A DNA stretch of 64,000 nucleotides from Anastatus disparis (GCA_017163975.1 JAFFSR010000009.1:1426001-1490000), one strand, 5' to 3'; counted from the first letter of the stretch, positions 13,801 to 28,130 are shown. The notes: generated by a model from the letters alone, not told the origin. Program-made: numbers and translations.

Positions 13801-16800
13801 GTGCAACCTTTTTGTTCTTAACCGTGCTCAAAACATGCTATACGATTAAATAATAATCATTGATTTTCTCAAAGGCTTATCTGCGCTTAATATGTTTAAG
13901 TCTAAGTGATTGTTTAAAACGATTCGTGCACTGGAGAATGGGAAGAGTTTTCTTATCGAATTTCATATAATTTATCGAATCAAAAATTTAAAGTAACTGA
14001 ATTAATTTATGCAAATTACTTCTAATATCTATTAATTTTTATTTGAATCTGCACGGAGGTTATTGTACAATATGAAAGTTTTAAGTACACAATTTTCCAT
14101 AAATACTGTGTGATGATAGCAGAAATATGAAAATTTTTATTCTCCCACACTTTTAATTGAAAAAATTTCAAATAAGCCGTTTTTGTTTACTATTGACAAA
14201 TAAATTTAATTTCATCAAGATTTGCGAGGTAATTCTATTAACAACAATACTATCATAAGTCTAAACCACCGATGAAATTCTAAGCATGTATATCAAGCAA
14301 TTTAAAATACATAATTCCATATATGTATCTTAATATGCGGATGTGTTTGACACTTTTGAATCGCGGCATTTCATTCAGCCCTCTTAAATTATTTCTCCAG
14401 CCAAGTTATGTGCTCTTTTATACGGATCAAATTTATGACTCGAAAGATTCTCTTGATTGGATGCTGAAATGCTTTATTTACATTGTACGTGCTCAAGCAT
14501 CAAGAGATTTTAGTCTTATTTCATTCAAATTTCAGAATTAAGCTAGAGCTTATAAATAAGATTTTTTTATTATTTATAGTTTTTATTTATGGTCGGAAAA
14601 TTAAAGTTTTCAAATAAATTATTTAATTTTTTTAAATTTTCTATATTGCTTCATTTACCACACATACTCGCGTATTTATATGAGGATTTTAAATTAATTA
14701 AAGTTCAATATTATTGGTAGAAGTTACGTTAATTAATAATAATTAATTAAATATAATGTCAAATACTTTTTTTAAAATATTTTAATAAAATGAAATATAA
14801 ATTTACAACGAAAAGATCTGAATTCTTTAGATCATCTTTGCACTGCTTTGATTAGTGATTGCGCTTATGAAGAATATACAGTCCATCATTTTAATGAGAG
14901 TTTATGGTAAAATAAAATAATTAGATGTATAAATAAAAATCTATCTTACCTAAGTTCCTTTAAGAGTTTCTTCGAAACGTCCGAAGCAGTGCAAGTAAAG
15001 TCTTGAATGTAACGATACTGATTTTCAGGCTGAGAGCAATCAACGCTCGGCTTGCAAAGTAACATGAAATGTGGTCGTAGTCGGCCAACAGTGTATTTAG
15101 CGATGTCCGTGGTAAGCACGGTTACCGCTGCACCGAAACCAAACACTCCAATCTAGAAAAACGTAGGGGTTCCAAAAATGCGTTTATGTAAATTAATATT
15201 ATAAGTAATGTATTTTATGTAACGGTAAATATTTTATGATAAAAGTTAGCGGACAGCAGGTACCCAAAAAATCTTATTAATTTGAACAAACATATATAAT
15301 ATCAAAAAGAATAATTTACACGTAAATCACGAGCGATAATCTAAGTTCGAACGTAAAGAAGCTCCTCTGGGAGCGGTCGTGAACTCACTTATTTTCATAG
15401 TAAAAATAAGAGAAATTATTCTTAGAAGCGCATGTGTATCGTAATTTGCAGGCAACTACTTTATATTATAAACGAAAATCCATAAAGTTGTGCAAACATT
15501 TATAAGAAAAAGTCTCTATTATTTATAAAAACAAAATCTACAATCAATGAAAATCTAAATTTATAGTTATAATTATGATATTAAAAAAATATATATATTT
15601 TATGAGAGAAATAATATTATTGTTACAACCATAAGTCATGATAATATAAAAATATAAAGACTTTATTAAGAGAATTTTTGATAAAATACTTTAATTTATA
15701 GAGCTGAAACTACAGCTATCAAAGAGCAATGCAAATAATCTCAGAAAATTCAAATCGAAATGTCTATATGTTCATAGATTCTCTTAAAATACTCTTATCT
15801 GCAAACAAAGTTTTGTTTGATTTGAAGACTAATTCAAATATATTTTAAATTGAAAATAATATTTTTGAAATTCAAATTAGCTTCATGAATCAGAGTAAAA
15901 TTCAACCTATCTGGATATATAAACATTATAGGTATAATGAATATGTGGGCAGAATTGCAAAAAAGGTATTGCAAAAAATTTTGATTAAATAAACAAGAAT
16001 ACTATTCACTCATATAAAAAGAATTATAAAAGAAGTCACGACAAATACGTTTGATATTATAGAAAATTAAGGACGGATGAAGGACGTGACTTTTTACATA
16101 TTCATAATCGGCATTCCAAACCGTGATATCACAAGAAACATTTATATTGAGAAAAATTTTAACTGAAAATTTCAATCTACCTTTGCACATAATTATGTTA
16201 TATTTGAAATACATAACAGCCAATACAATTTTTTTAAATGTACTGCAGCAAAATTATGTTATTATAGAGACTGATGTATACAGAAAATTTCTTTAAATAA
16301 TTCGAACAAGTTTACTTGAAAATGTAAAAAGTTATGGGAAAATTTGAATTTATTATGACATAATTTTGCAATAAATATTTTATATTGTTGTTGTCTTTTT
16401 TAACTGCTGAAATTGTATAAAGAATCAGTTTTTGCAATATTTGTGAGTTAAATAGATCGTGACAAGTTTTTTAAAATATTAGTTTATTGTGCGTGCACCT
16501 GTCGTTTATGTAAAAAATTATTTTCGTGCAGGATTTTGTACGTAATTTTCAAATAATTTTATCTGAATAAATTTTGAAAAATAATGTCTATTCAAAGAAT
16601 CAATCGTTTTAGTAAAGCTTATTTAAATACAAAGAAGCAAAAGAATTTTCAATTAAAGTTTATCTTAATGTTAATGTGAAAGATATAGAGCATAAAGACA
16701 TTTATTTTTGTATAAAAATTACTTCCAATAAAAGACTGAGTAATAAGATTCTGGAATTTTATAGACTTATTTTCAACAAAATAACTGTAATTATTTAGAA

Positions 16801-19800
16801 ATATTAAAAAAATTGTAACTATTTAAAAATTTCAATAAATAAATGGCACACCCAATAGATTTACTAAAGTTAATAAATATTTTTTGATGATCAAAAGCAT
16901 AACATTTATTTCAATAAATATTTTTATTCTATCGTTTAGAATTAAAATATACTGTTTATTTAATTTCTATGTTATTTTTTAATTTCAAATAAGTTTTTTA
17001 TTAAAATGCAAAGTCTATAATTATTAAAATATAATTTGAAATGGTTAAAATTATTCCAATTCGATTTTAAGCATTGAAAACAATATTAATAAGTGATAAA
17101 TATGATTAATAAATAATTAATGAATGATATACTAACTGTTTTTAATTGAACAGAAATTGTATTAATAATATTAATTTAATATGAGAATTCTTTAATTTAT
17201 AAGTAATAATGTGTAAAAACTGATGAAATTAAGAGTGAAGAATGTTTCCTTTTTAAATTTTTCAACTTTTCTGAAAATTGAAGCGATAAAATTAATTTAT
17301 TCTCATTATTTTACGTTTTACTACACTGAAAGAGATTATTTCTTTAAAGCAATTGTAATCAACTGAAATAAAGTAAAAAGTATTCTTTTTATTTTTGGTA
17401 ACATATTTCTACTTCAACCTAGAAAAAATTTTCTTCTTTTCAAATGTTTATAAGAGTAGTGGAGAAGTGCTTGCATTCGTATTTTGAACTTTCATAATTT
17501 TATTTTCAAGAAATATTTTATTCAACAAAACAAATTTTTTTTAAAAATATTTAATAATATATTTCTAAATACTAGGAGTGAATGTAATGGTATGTTATGT
17601 CATGACACTTGTTAATAACACATCAGAGGAGAAAGACAGAAAAAAAAGTCTGATCCACAAAGTGAAATTGATAAATGGACGGATCGATAGATAAACAGAG
17701 GAATAGGCTGATGGATCAATAAGCGATTTGATGATCAAGTCAATGTTTTGGTGGTTGGATAAACGGTATTATTGATAATTAAACTGATCGATAGCGATAG
17801 ATTGATGGACGAATGGATTTATAGGTCAATGAAATGATCGATCGACGGATCGGTGGTTTTTCGGGTTAATGAATTGATAGATAATTGGGTTGATCAATGC
17901 ATTGATACATGAATGGGTCACTCATAAACTAAACAACCCTTCACTTATCAACTCACTGACCCACTCACCTCAATCAACCATGAAACCATCAATTCAATAA
18001 CTTATCGATCCATCGGCATATTGAATCATGCACTTACATCGTCCCAAACTATCTGTCCATTGATCTATCAATTTAATATAACTTGTCCACCCACTTTGGC
18101 CGCTTTCTAATCTCTAAATTCATAACAACTCTTCCACTAATCTACCTATAGGCCCACTGACTTATCCATCGATCCATTTATTCATCTGTTTCACCAACTA
18201 TCGTTATACGTCTGGCTTTATCTTTATCTATGTCTCATAATGCAATGATGACGTTACATTCTCATAATTCAATTATATTCCCTCTCCAAATTCGCGAAAG
18301 TTTTATATAGGAAAGCTTTTTTATTCTAACAACAAAAGCAGCAAAGTTTCTAAGAATTTATGATTTTACAAACGACTAATAGATTTCTCTTTGTTGGATA
18401 GAACTAGCGAGTTAAATTTTTCGTTTTCTCGAATTGAACATAGAGATACGACAGCCTCTTAATTATGTACCAAAATTGATTGAATTTAAAATCGTTCATC
18501 CACAGGTGGTTGTGCAATTATTCCGTAAGACATTCTATATAATGACGCATAACTATAAAAATTTCCACCTTGTTTTTAACAATCAGGATAATTTTTAGTT
18601 TATTTCTGTAATTTAAAGAATTTTTATGACTTTCACTTTGAGCTTTAAGTAACACGAAAATTTTTTTTTTGCGATTTATAGGCTCGATGCAGCAGTGTAA
18701 TAAATCGTTCAACTATATATTTATCGAGTCTGCAATGTATGCTTCTGACATTTCAACTAATGTTCCCTATAAATATTGCTATTGTAAAGCACATAAAAAA
18801 TGATCAGTCGCTTCATGCGCAATAATTCATACAATTTAACATATGAAATTTCTGAATATTCAATTGATTCTTTGACTTATACTTTGATATACAAGTTTAT
18901 GATTAAATACAAAAAAGAAGCAACACAATTCAAACTTTTTGTTTTTATTTCGGCGTATCTTTTAGCTCGTGTTCAAACATTATATATAAATGCCAAGAAA
19001 ATTTGATAAGATACAATGCGAACTACTATTACTTGTGATATCATACATTAGATATATTTATAAAGAATTTATTATACGTGAATTAGTCATTTTAATGATA
19101 ATAATGATTTAATGTAATTTTTCATGTTTAAAGTATGATTTGCATTTATAAAGGTAGCGTAATATTTTTTGTGATGACTAATTATGTTATGTGTACAAAT
19201 ATAATTAGTCATCACAATCAAGACTGTACTACCTTTATAAATACATATTATGTAAACGACAAATTGTTGTTTTTATTCATATTATTGAAAATAAATATTT
19301 TATGAATTATTTAAAATTACTTTTAAAAAATTTAATAGCCAAAAATGATATTGAAAATTTCTTTTTTCAACTTTAACATTTCATTAATTTAATAATAAAT
19401 ATAAAAGAAACGAAATTTTATTTGAAGTTGTACAATAAAAATGAATTAACAACTTGTCTATTCAATTAGTTTATAAGCCGTTAAAAAAAAAGTATGAAGA
19501 GAGACTTTAATCAATGCATAAAGAGGTCATAACTTACCTTTGAATAAGCCATTGACACCCAATGAGGTATGGTATAGCCAAAGAGTGCGAGTGGCGGTGA
19601 CGATTCAGGCAAACTTTTCGAATGATTATACTCAAGCGCTAACATCTAAACAGAAAAGAAAAGAAAAAATAATCATTTTAAAATAAATTTTTACAAGGCT
19701 TATTTGCTCGGTGCCGAGCTTTTCGTTGTACGAGACCATTCCACGTGCGCAGAATAAACAAGGAAAGTAGTTTTCAAATAATCTGATAAAAAGCACATAC

Positions 19801-22800
19801 TCTCGTTCTTTCCTTTCTTTGAACGTGCCATCGTCACTATCGTCGTCTATTTTACAACTGTTTGAAATGTATGAAATATTCAGATAAAGCTTGACTATAA
19901 TAATAAAAAAAGGTCTTCACACCTGCAATAAAAATATCTCGAAAGCCAAAGGTTAAAGACCCTGGAGAGTTAAGAAAGAAAGAGAGGCGTGCTAGTATAA
20001 TAGTTCAGAATGCTCAAACCTAGCTTTTTCTCATTAAAAATTCAATGTAAATTTATGTATATACGTAGCGAACGTAAATAGATTGATAGAGCAAAAAGTA
20101 ATAAAAAAAACATTAAAATAACGGTCTCTTTACAAAGACGTACACCGTTCAATGTAACAGTAAAAAAAAAAGATTCGATTGCCATATATAAAAAAAAAAC
20201 AGCAAAACTTAGTCATTTTTAGTGATTTAAGCTTTCAATTATATAAAATTTTTTAGATTTATATAAATTACAAAAAAATAATACCGTGACTTTGAGTGTA
20301 TAAATTATTAGATAAGTTTTCTCATTTATGAAAAAGTTTGTCTTATAATATTTTTAAAGTACGGATTTTCATTATTAATCTATCTATCATGCCGATCAAT
20401 AAAAAGAACAATCTTTTCGAATCTATTTTAGTATATTACTGACGAATATCGATATTAATAAAGTATGAAACAATTTCTGTACGATATGCGTTTGCGCAAC
20501 AAAAATCTACATTATTATATTGACTTATAATTTAAGGTGATTGTAAAAAAAAACGTTCTCCTTATCAAGATTATTGAATGTTTTAAGGAAAGCTTGTTAC
20601 CGGTTTCAGTGCTCAAATTTGTTTGTTTAACAGAATTAATCTTTTTATAATTTTAATAAAAATTTTAATTTTATTTCTCTTTATGATATTAAAACATTGT
20701 TCCTGATTTATAAATTGAGCAATACCGAGAAATAATCTTATAATAAATGCATTTTATTTATATTATATTATTGATTAATAAACGTATGGATTGAAGTACA
20801 TATAAACATAAATTATATGGCAATTTTACACGTTCATATCTTAGAAAATATAATAATACATAAATATTATAAACTCTGTAGCATATAATTTGATATCGCT
20901 TTTGAAAATAAATGCAGCAAGTTTCATACAGGTTTTATACGAATAGGATACGAAAGTTAAAAATGTATTTAATGTACTTATTTTTAAAAGTCATTAATTA
21001 CTATAATTATAGTCATATATTCACATTACATAAAAGCGAATTCACGTTGAATACGCGATGATGATTATTCGGTATAGCACGTGTACTTAGGTATACTGTG
21101 CTCCTGATTAGGACTTTAATTTTCTTACATTCCAATAAGTGGATTTGAAGTAGCTGCTAAACAAAAACTTTTTATCTATATTACAAGTGTAATAGATAAA
21201 TAATTTAACAAAATAACCATGATAGCTAAATTTTTTTATCTATCAAACGTAAATTAAACCGGTTACATCATTTAAGATAAAAAGTCTTATCGTACAAAAC
21301 TAATTTTATATATTTAATTACTTTTTCATCGCAATACTTAAATACACATATACACACACATAAATTTTGAAAATAAAATAAATTATTGTATATAGTTATT
21401 AAAATTAGCACGTTGAATAAATTTCTTTCTGGCACGTGAATGCAAAACAAATAATTTATTGTTACTATAAGAAAATATTTATCTGCGCTTACAAAGAAAC
21501 ATGAAAGATAGCACTATAAATCAATTGGCTTTTTTAAAATAAGACTTATAATTATATTATCAAAGCCGCCGAGTCGTTTAAAAGTTTTTCAACTTCTGCT
21601 ATTGTTTGAAAATCTAATGTAAGCACAGGTGAAAAGCAAAATAACATGACTCACCGTGCAGATTGGAAGAAAGAGTCCGATGACGTAAAGCATTGGGCTG
21701 GTAACGGTTGATGTCTGAAATGGATGCATTAGGGATTCATCGTTGCAAAAAAAGCCTCTTTCGTATGGTTTGCCGAACAAGTAGAACATCAGGACCGACA
21801 TGCCCACTAGAAATCAGAAAATTTTTATCTTTTATCGTTTTTATCTCTAATTGAATTTAATAGCATCTTAATGTTTTAAGTAAAGACTTTCGCATCCACT
21901 CTCAAAATTGTGCTATTTGTAAGTGATTTTTACGATGGGAAAATGTACATAAAAATGTTATAAATATCATATTTTTGAAATACATTTTCAGAAATTAAAA
22001 ATAAGTTGACCTCACTGCTAGAAAGTTGAAGAAAAAACACATCAACGTATTTTGTATACTTTTTTAGATATACTTTCGCATTGCAATCGTGAATTACAAA
22101 TAATATGATTTGACATTCACGCATTATGCTTAGTGAATTGAAGTGAAACACCTCAAAAGGATCTTCTTACATTATTCGCTGATTTTTATTTTTTTCAGTG
22201 TTACAGATATATAAGATATTTAGATATAAACTTTATTTTTTTGTGAATTAAAAATTTTTCACGCCCACTTTTTAATGGAAATTCTGCATTCGTAGGTGTT
22301 ACCATTTCATGATTATTAATACAAAGCTTTAAAAATATTCCTGCAGTATAACTTTCTACTTCAATTAATGAAAAGCATGACATCAAGAATGTTTCAAAAT
22401 ATTTTTTAAATAAAGATTAAAAATCCGGGAAGCTGTAATGTTGGTGACTATACGTATGAATCATATACCCTACATCGATCTCTTATAAATTATAAAATGA
22501 AAAATATTTTTCATAGAATTAAATAATTAAAAATTACTGTATTACAGCTTTTGCTTGCTTATGTTCCTTTTGCCGTAAGAATTGTCCTAGTTAAATTATT
22601 CATGATTTGTAATCTAGGCAAAAGTATATAGCTTCTAAACTCGTAATACAAGATTGCATTATAACAATTATCTATTATTGTCATGATATCCTGACCTTAA
22701 ATCTTGTTTTAATTGATTCTTGCAATTTAAACTCTTTTTTTTATAAATAAATTCTAAATGACTAATCTCTTATTTTTTTTTTAAATTTAACTTATGAAAT

Positions 22801-25800
22801 TGACGTCTATTTATTGAAATTATTGAATGTTAAATTTTAAATAGTTGTCAACCGAGATAGTTTTTTTCCTCGAATCTTACTTGACAAAAATTCCTTACAT
22901 AAATTAAAATAAAAATATTTTAGCTTGTACATTAATTTTTAATTTATAAGAAGCTAAGTTGAAATTTTATTCAAAAAATTCAATATAAACATAATTTAAA
23001 AAGTTAATAAAAAAATAGTATGCGAGGGAATGAAAACTACAAGCATCTTTGGTTTAATTTGATAAAAAGAAGCCCATCTTACACGAACGTATGTTTGTTA
23101 GTTTTGAAAGCTAGTTTGGTTTCTACAGACAAAATAAAATGAAATAAAAAAAAGAAGGGCAGAAGATAGAGGCCGAGCATAATCATCCTGCCAGCTTATA
23201 TGTAAATTACTGGGACGAATTGGTCATATAGCTTAAGGGTTAAACTTGAATATATTTAATATATCCAGGTATTGTACATTGTGCGGACGTTGCTAAGGGC
23301 CTAAGATCGAATTTCATTGAGTTTGCACGCGCGTATACAAAAAACGAGTCAAGCAAGTTTGGAGCCTTATGTATATCTTATACTTGTATTTATACGTTCA
23401 GCAAGTGTACGCGTATGCGTATTATGCGCGCAAAGGTTAAAAAAAATAAGGAGAAAGAAAAAAAAAGACAAAAGATATTGTAAGTGTATAACTGCCTTGA
23501 CACGCTTCACGAGATTCAGAACGATTGTTCAGGCTTAATAGTCTGAATCGTGTTTTATGATTTACGCAGGGCAAGCTCCATTGCTCACTTTTTTTTTGGG
23601 CGCGTCGCTAAATTTTTGCCTTCCGTAACCAACGAGACGTTCTTTCTGCTAAAACCTTTCTATCCAAATATATCAGCCGTATCCTTGTTCAAACATCATT
23701 ATTCGGGATTATTTTTTTGAGATTTTATTTTTTTTTTTTTTATTGATTTTATATGCTGCGTCGAATTTCTCATGAATAATTTATGACAGGAGAATAAGAA
23801 AATCCACATGAATACATAAAGTTTAATAATTAAATCAGTCGAGTTTACATGACGTAAACTACTAATTATAATCAATACTATTACTCATACTGCTGTATTT
23901 TATGACTTAAGTAATGAATGTTTTTTTTTATTATTTTGGATTACATTTCAGGCCTATATTTAATTTATGTACAGACTTTGTGTTTCTTATTTTTAGCTTT
24001 GATTCAATAGTTGATTTTTACATAGGAATGCATTATAGATGGTACAATATAAGTTTTGACTTTTTTATTTCTACCTTATGCATATATTTTTTCTAATATC
24101 TACATAAAACATAAAAAAGCCAGCTATAATGCTCAAATCTTTAGAGTTATGAGCAATTTTTATTTTAACAAAAATAAAACTTTTTAAATAATACTTTTTT
24201 AAATCGAAACCAATTTGATTAATTTATTTATTTATTATTCTACTTTAGTAAAAATTTTCTAAAATTATTCGTTTAAATAGCATATGACTTGAAAGAGAAA
24301 TTTTTTTTGTATATATATACCTTAAATTTTAAACAAAATAGCTACGACACTAAAAGAATCGAACGTGACTGAATCAAGCACGTCATCAACATTTCGTCAT
24401 AATTTTGTAACAAAAAAATATCCTAAAATTAAACGGGAATCCAAGATTCACGATTTTCCTTATGAGTAATGACAACTGATATAATATCAGGTAAGCTTTT
24501 TTCCATATCAACGAACAATCATAATATGATAAGTTTCACCTTTATAAAAATGCGAAAATATTTGTAACACATCAAATACAGATAGTAAAAAATATACTAC
24601 CAACTGTTTAAAGTATTTTTTGAGATCGATTTTATTTTTTGATAAATTGGAAAAAAAAATTTCAAGACTATCAGTAAATTGTTTTTTAAATTGTTCTTCC
24701 GCATCTATACAGTATTTTAATTAAAATATTGTCCTAAATACAGAAACCTGAACTACATTTTTCATTTTATTTTATTTTAATTTTATACCCTATTTGACGT
24801 CAGGGCTGGATTAAAACGGGTCAAAGCTTAGGGCTAAAAGGAGCGTTCAGTTCATTTAAATGGAGAAAGTTTCGGAATATCAAAATACCTTAAATAAATT
24901 GTAGTATTAACTGAAGAAAGAAAAACAGCATTTGCAAAATTAATTTACACCGATAGTACATTATTTAAAACAATTTTCTTTTCCATTTTGATTCAACAAA
25001 ATCTAAGATTATATTATATTCTTAAAGTTTCTTTCTTTTATAATTAAGTAATGTAAAATATTTTATTTTTTTTTCTCAATACAATTCATAATTAATATTT
25101 CACAATAAATAATTTTTTATTATGATTGTTATAAAAATTTTAATTTTCTAAAAATTTTTAATTCAAAACTTTTTAGTAATGGAATTTTTACGACATGAAA
25201 ATCTTTACACAATTGCTTCTGGTCTAAATTGATAAAAATTTTATTCTTTTTTTCAGAGCTTTCAAATTTTGTGTCAAACCGTGAATGTCAAATATTTAAA
25301 GGATATTAAATTTTACTACAAATATGCAATCAGAATGACATTTGATAATTTTTTTGCTAAAACGCATGATTCCTGAGAAAAATGCTTTGGGATGATGCAT
25401 GATTCAGCCGAATTTCATATACAGGAGTTTCTTCTACGAAAACAATGTGTTTTGACAAAAGCTATTTATTAATTTTTCGTTAAATACAAATCTATTTTTT
25501 ATATACTTGAATTTTGCAATAATGTTGATTGTTAATATAAGTAGTTGCGGTATCAGTTTAATAATTTAAAAGAATGGTAAACAATAAAAATTTTCTGTTT
25601 TTTCCTACTATATAGAAAAATTAATTTTAAAATATTTCAAACCTTATTATATATTCAGAGAGTCACCACAAAAGAATATTAATTTTTTTTAATATTGGAC
25701 GTGGTTCAATACAAAACTTCATAAGCTCTGAGAGAAGAATAAAATTTCTAGCAATTTTCTTATGCATTTAATTAAAAATATTCAAATAAATTTAAAAATA

Positions 25801-27521
25801 TATATGTTTACATTCGATATGATGAAAAAATATTTTTTAAATATGTATTTTTAGAAAATTATATATAAATAAAAAAATTAATATTTTTATTTCAAGTAGA
25901 AAGTTGAGCATTCTTTTTAAATAAAAGTTTAATAGAATAAGCTTTTCTCCTTAACCCCTTCATTAATTACGTCTTGATTGACGTATATTACTATTATATA
26001 TGTATTATTAGATATAAACACGTGAAAATTAAAATTAAGTTTTTTATATTCCCCTAATGTAAATCTAAAATTCAATTTATTCAACTGACTCGTTATTTTA
26101 AATTTGCTTATATTTAAAAAAATTTTATATAGTTACAAAATGTAAAAATTCGGAACACAAAAGTTGCACGTCAGCGGGCTTTATCGATTTACGACCTCGT
26201 GCTTTCATGTGTGTGTCCATGCGATTAAATCAAAACTTCGCATCTTTTTTTTATATTACAATGTCCGAATGATAAAAATTTTTCTAGCTTTGCAAAAAGT
26301 AAAAAACCTTTATTTATTGTTTTTAATTATTCTAATAATTTACAAATAATGTATAAAATTTACTTATTGTTAGGGTAAATTTAGTAAACTTTCATAAAAC
26401 GGCGATTTTTTAACAAATTTTTTTGATAGTAAATTAATTAACAACAGAAAATGTAAATTAATATTATTCTCATATATATACCTTATACTATTTATAGTCT
26501 ATAAAGATATATGTTTATAAAAAATTAAATTGTATTTGAATTGCTCAAATTTATTACGTTTATTTATTTTTATTTTAAATCATTTAAAAAATAATTAATT
26601 CTTCTCGCCAAAAATAATTCATGAATTAGTTTTATTTATGATTTCATGAAAAATCGTTGAGGCAAAAGATGTTTGTTTGAGAATCATCTGTTAAATTCTG
26701 TTTTTCATAATTTATTTACTAGCCCATCGACTAAAAAAATCACAACTTATAAGAATAACGCATGTGTGAAATTTTGCTGAAAGCGGAGCAGTGGCCTATA
26801 ATGTGCATTAATTTCAGTATTGTAAGAAAAGGTTGAGCGTTTATTTTTTCTTTTTCTCTCTGATCATCGACGCCCCCGCGCTTAAAGTCTGCGGCAAGCA
26901 TGGTTACACATATATACACATAGCAACATATACAAGCACCTTATATTACGAACGCGTGCCAATCGATCGTTTGCCTCGTTTATATATACGTGTATTCTTG
27001 TGTATTTCTGCAGCATGTATCAATTTCCTTTTTCGCCGTAGACTTTTGTCCCTCGTGCCTCGTATTGCTTGTACAAAAAATCGATGCTATAATGCACCGG
27101 TCCCACTCTCCTTTCCTTTCTCTTTTTTTTTCCCTTGTCTTGGCAATTATAAGTGCATCGAATAAAAACTTTCCTTTTAACTAATTAAAAATTTCACTCG
27201 GAGCTTAAAAATTATTGAGTTTTAAAAAAACCGCGTTTCAGCAAAATTCTTTCATGTATTTCTAAACATTAAATGTATAACAAATACGCTTATGTATAAC
27301 ATGATGAATGACGTGCTGAATGACTCCGTTTCTTACTAAAAAACGCGCTTTTTACAATTGCTTTTAAAACAGAAGCTCCAACTTTTACTAATTAATATAA
27401 TAATTTTTTTATGATAAAAACTAAACTCACCAATAAAAAGGCAAACGAAGTCGATGACGATCTTCCTGAGAACAAATTTGGAGGTCCGATCCATCTCGTG
27501 CTCGTGAATCGGTCGTCTCAT
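7878..27521 (-). CDS. wun: phospholipid phosphatase, wunen/PLPP (PAP2) family
   Basis: Integral membrane ecto-phosphatase that dephosphorylates lipid phosphates such as phosphatidate and lysophosphatidate. Seven coding exons in transcript order: 27521-27431, 21806-21655, 19645-19538, 15152-14950, 11037-10980, 10669-10493 and 8045-7878 (TGA). They sum to 957 nt (318 aa), a normal family length, and every junction is in phase. PAP2 signatures are intact: C1 KYTVGRLRP (136-144), C2 PSGH (189-192, His192) and C3 TRISNYKHHWSD (237-248, His244 and Asp248, with Thr where Ser is usual). The RGFFCNDES block is typical of PLPPs. An in-frame TAA lies upstream of the ATG; a second ATG at codon 10 could be used. 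Introns reach 5.6 kb. The last exon holds a GTGAAT possible donor after 7914, so another C-terminus is possible. It is family-level wunen/PLPP; which insect paralogue is not settled. Confidence 0.93.
9038..9420. repeat. 383-bp hairpin MITE with TTAA ends
   Basis: The two halves are imperfect reverse complements over about 180 bp each. The left side reads TTAAGGAGATGTG..., the right side ends ...ACATCCCCTTAA. Both ends carry TTAA, as expected for a piggyBac-type target duplication. It lies in the last intron of the lipid phosphatase gene. No coding capacity is seen. Confidence 0.8.
9463..9640 (+). repeat. tRNA-derived SINE with A-rich tail
   Basis: The head has an A-box-like AGTGGCTAAGGCGCG and a B-box-like GGATCGATTCC about 35 bp apart, followed by an unrelated body with TTGACATCACG and an A-rich tail at about 9612-9632. 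No good cloverleaf can be drawn, so it is not a functional tRNA gene. It differs from the other SINE family in this window. Confidence 0.6.
9715..9895 (-). repeat. tRNA-derived SINE, long form (copy 1)
   Basis: On the minus strand the order is a degenerate tRNA head (about 9895-9836, AGTGGCTCACTCGGTAGAG), a roughly 60-bp module containing TTTGTTCACAAACACACT, then a tail ending in CGTAAATACATCGACGTTAA. The same three parts recur at about 33915-34118, and the head and tail alone at 47507-47625. The B box is partly deleted. Confidence 0.75.
9975..10092. repeat. 118-bp palindromic element
   Basis: The left arm begins CATTACGTT and the right arm ends AACGTAATG. The sequence folds around CTCGCCTTCGGCTCGG. 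The arms also share AAAAGGCTTTTTTA and CGAAAC blocks. It lies in the last intron of the lipid phosphatase gene and has no coding capacity. Confidence 0.7.
10803..10853. repeat. (TTA)n microsatellite
   Basis: Imperfect ATT/TTA trinucleotide run within the 310-bp-scale intron between phosphatase exons 5 and 6. Confidence 0.8.
11038..14949 (-). other. intron of the lipid phosphatase, no internal gene seen
   Basis: 3.9 kb between exons 4 and 5. Two overlapping open frames at 12461-12881 on opposite strands and others near 13378-13700 lack domains and splice support. No structured RNA was recognised. Confidence 0.6.
17660..18240. repeat. degenerate GATGGAT/GATC repeat that switches strand
   Basis: From about 17660 to 17930 the top strand is full of GATGGAT, GATCGAT and GGATTGAT variants. 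From about 17930 to 18240 it is full of the reverse-complement forms (ATCCATC, ATCAATC, CCACTCAC). The whole forms a loose inverted duplication of a 4-bp-type satellite. Confidence 0.7.
19136..19249. repeat. about 110-bp hairpin MITE
   Basis: ATTTATAAAGGTAG and TGTGATGACTAATTAT on the left are mirrored as ATAATTAGTCATCACA and CTACCTTTATAAAT on the right, around a loop of about 18 bp. It is inside a lipid phosphatase intron, 290 bp from an exon. Confidence 0.8.
21807..27430 (-). other. first intron of the lipid phosphatase
   Basis: 5.6 kb, strongly AT-rich, no supported exon. The open frame at 26833-27165 (+) is rich in Phe/Ser from a pyrimidine-rich stretch and is not credible. At about 24795-24850 a less AT-rich patch (CAGGGCTGGATTAA) could be an old repeat remnant, but nothing confirms it. 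Confidence 0.55.
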
Positions 27522-28130
27522 TTGATTGATATACCTGATCCTTTAAACTTGCAGCAGCAGCTCTTATTTAATCTTGTCACTTGGATCGCGAATCGTAAAT
27601 AGATCAATCGAGCTTGTGTTAGCAATATTACGAGCAGCTTGGCACAGTGTAGCAGTGGACGTCCGAAATTCTAAACTTAATAAGCAAAAAGCCACAACAA
27701 ACACACTATATAAGAGCAAGTGGCAATAGTGTTTTGTATACAAGATACAAAAAACCATAGGACTCCATCGGGTTTGTGTACATCTCGCGATAGCAACCCG
27801 AATCAAACTAAAACACTGACGGCTGGCTGGCTCTGAAAACAGTGCAGTGCAGTAGACTTGCACAAACACAGACAGAGAAATACAAAGACTAAATAGAGCT
27901 AGAGAGCGAGCGCGCAAGCGAACTAAGAATCAGCGCCCAGAGCTCTATCCCCACTACCTCTCCCACTTTCTTTGTAATTATCGTAATATATATTTCATTT
28001 TTCATCTCGCTTTCGCTCGCACGCGTTAGCTCTTGCAGCTTGGTTTGCTTGGCCTGCCAGCTATATATCGTATATTCACCACTTGCTTTCAAAGCTCCTT
28101 TTTTTTCGCGTTTCCGTTCTGTTTCTGCTT
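27522..28130 (-). promoter_or_regulatory. probable 5' UTR and promoter region of the lipid phosphatase
   Basis: This GC-richer block lies directly upstream of the first coding exon on the minus strand. An arthropod initiator-like TCAGT (reverse strand, about 27814-27818) is one candidate start site. Minus-strand frames of 117 and 67 codons here have no domain and are interpreted as chance frames in a CT-rich leader. No TATA assignment is made. Confidence 0.4.

Larger units (their letters stand above)
15153..19537 (-). other. intron of the lipid phosphatase with fold-back repeats
   Basis: 4.4 kb between exons 3 and 4. It is AT-rich and unremarkable to about 17.6 kb. Then come a strand-switching GATGGAT-type repeat (about 17660-18240) and a small hairpin element (about 19136-19249). 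Confidence 0.6.

Noticed and set aside
26833..27184. 110-codon plus frame
   Set aside because: Phe/Ser-rich product of a pyrimidine-rich tract in an intron.
27564..28092. 117- and 67-codon minus frames upstream of the lipid phosphatase
   Set aside because: Ser/Leu-rich frames in a CT-rich leader, out of frame with the gene and without domain.
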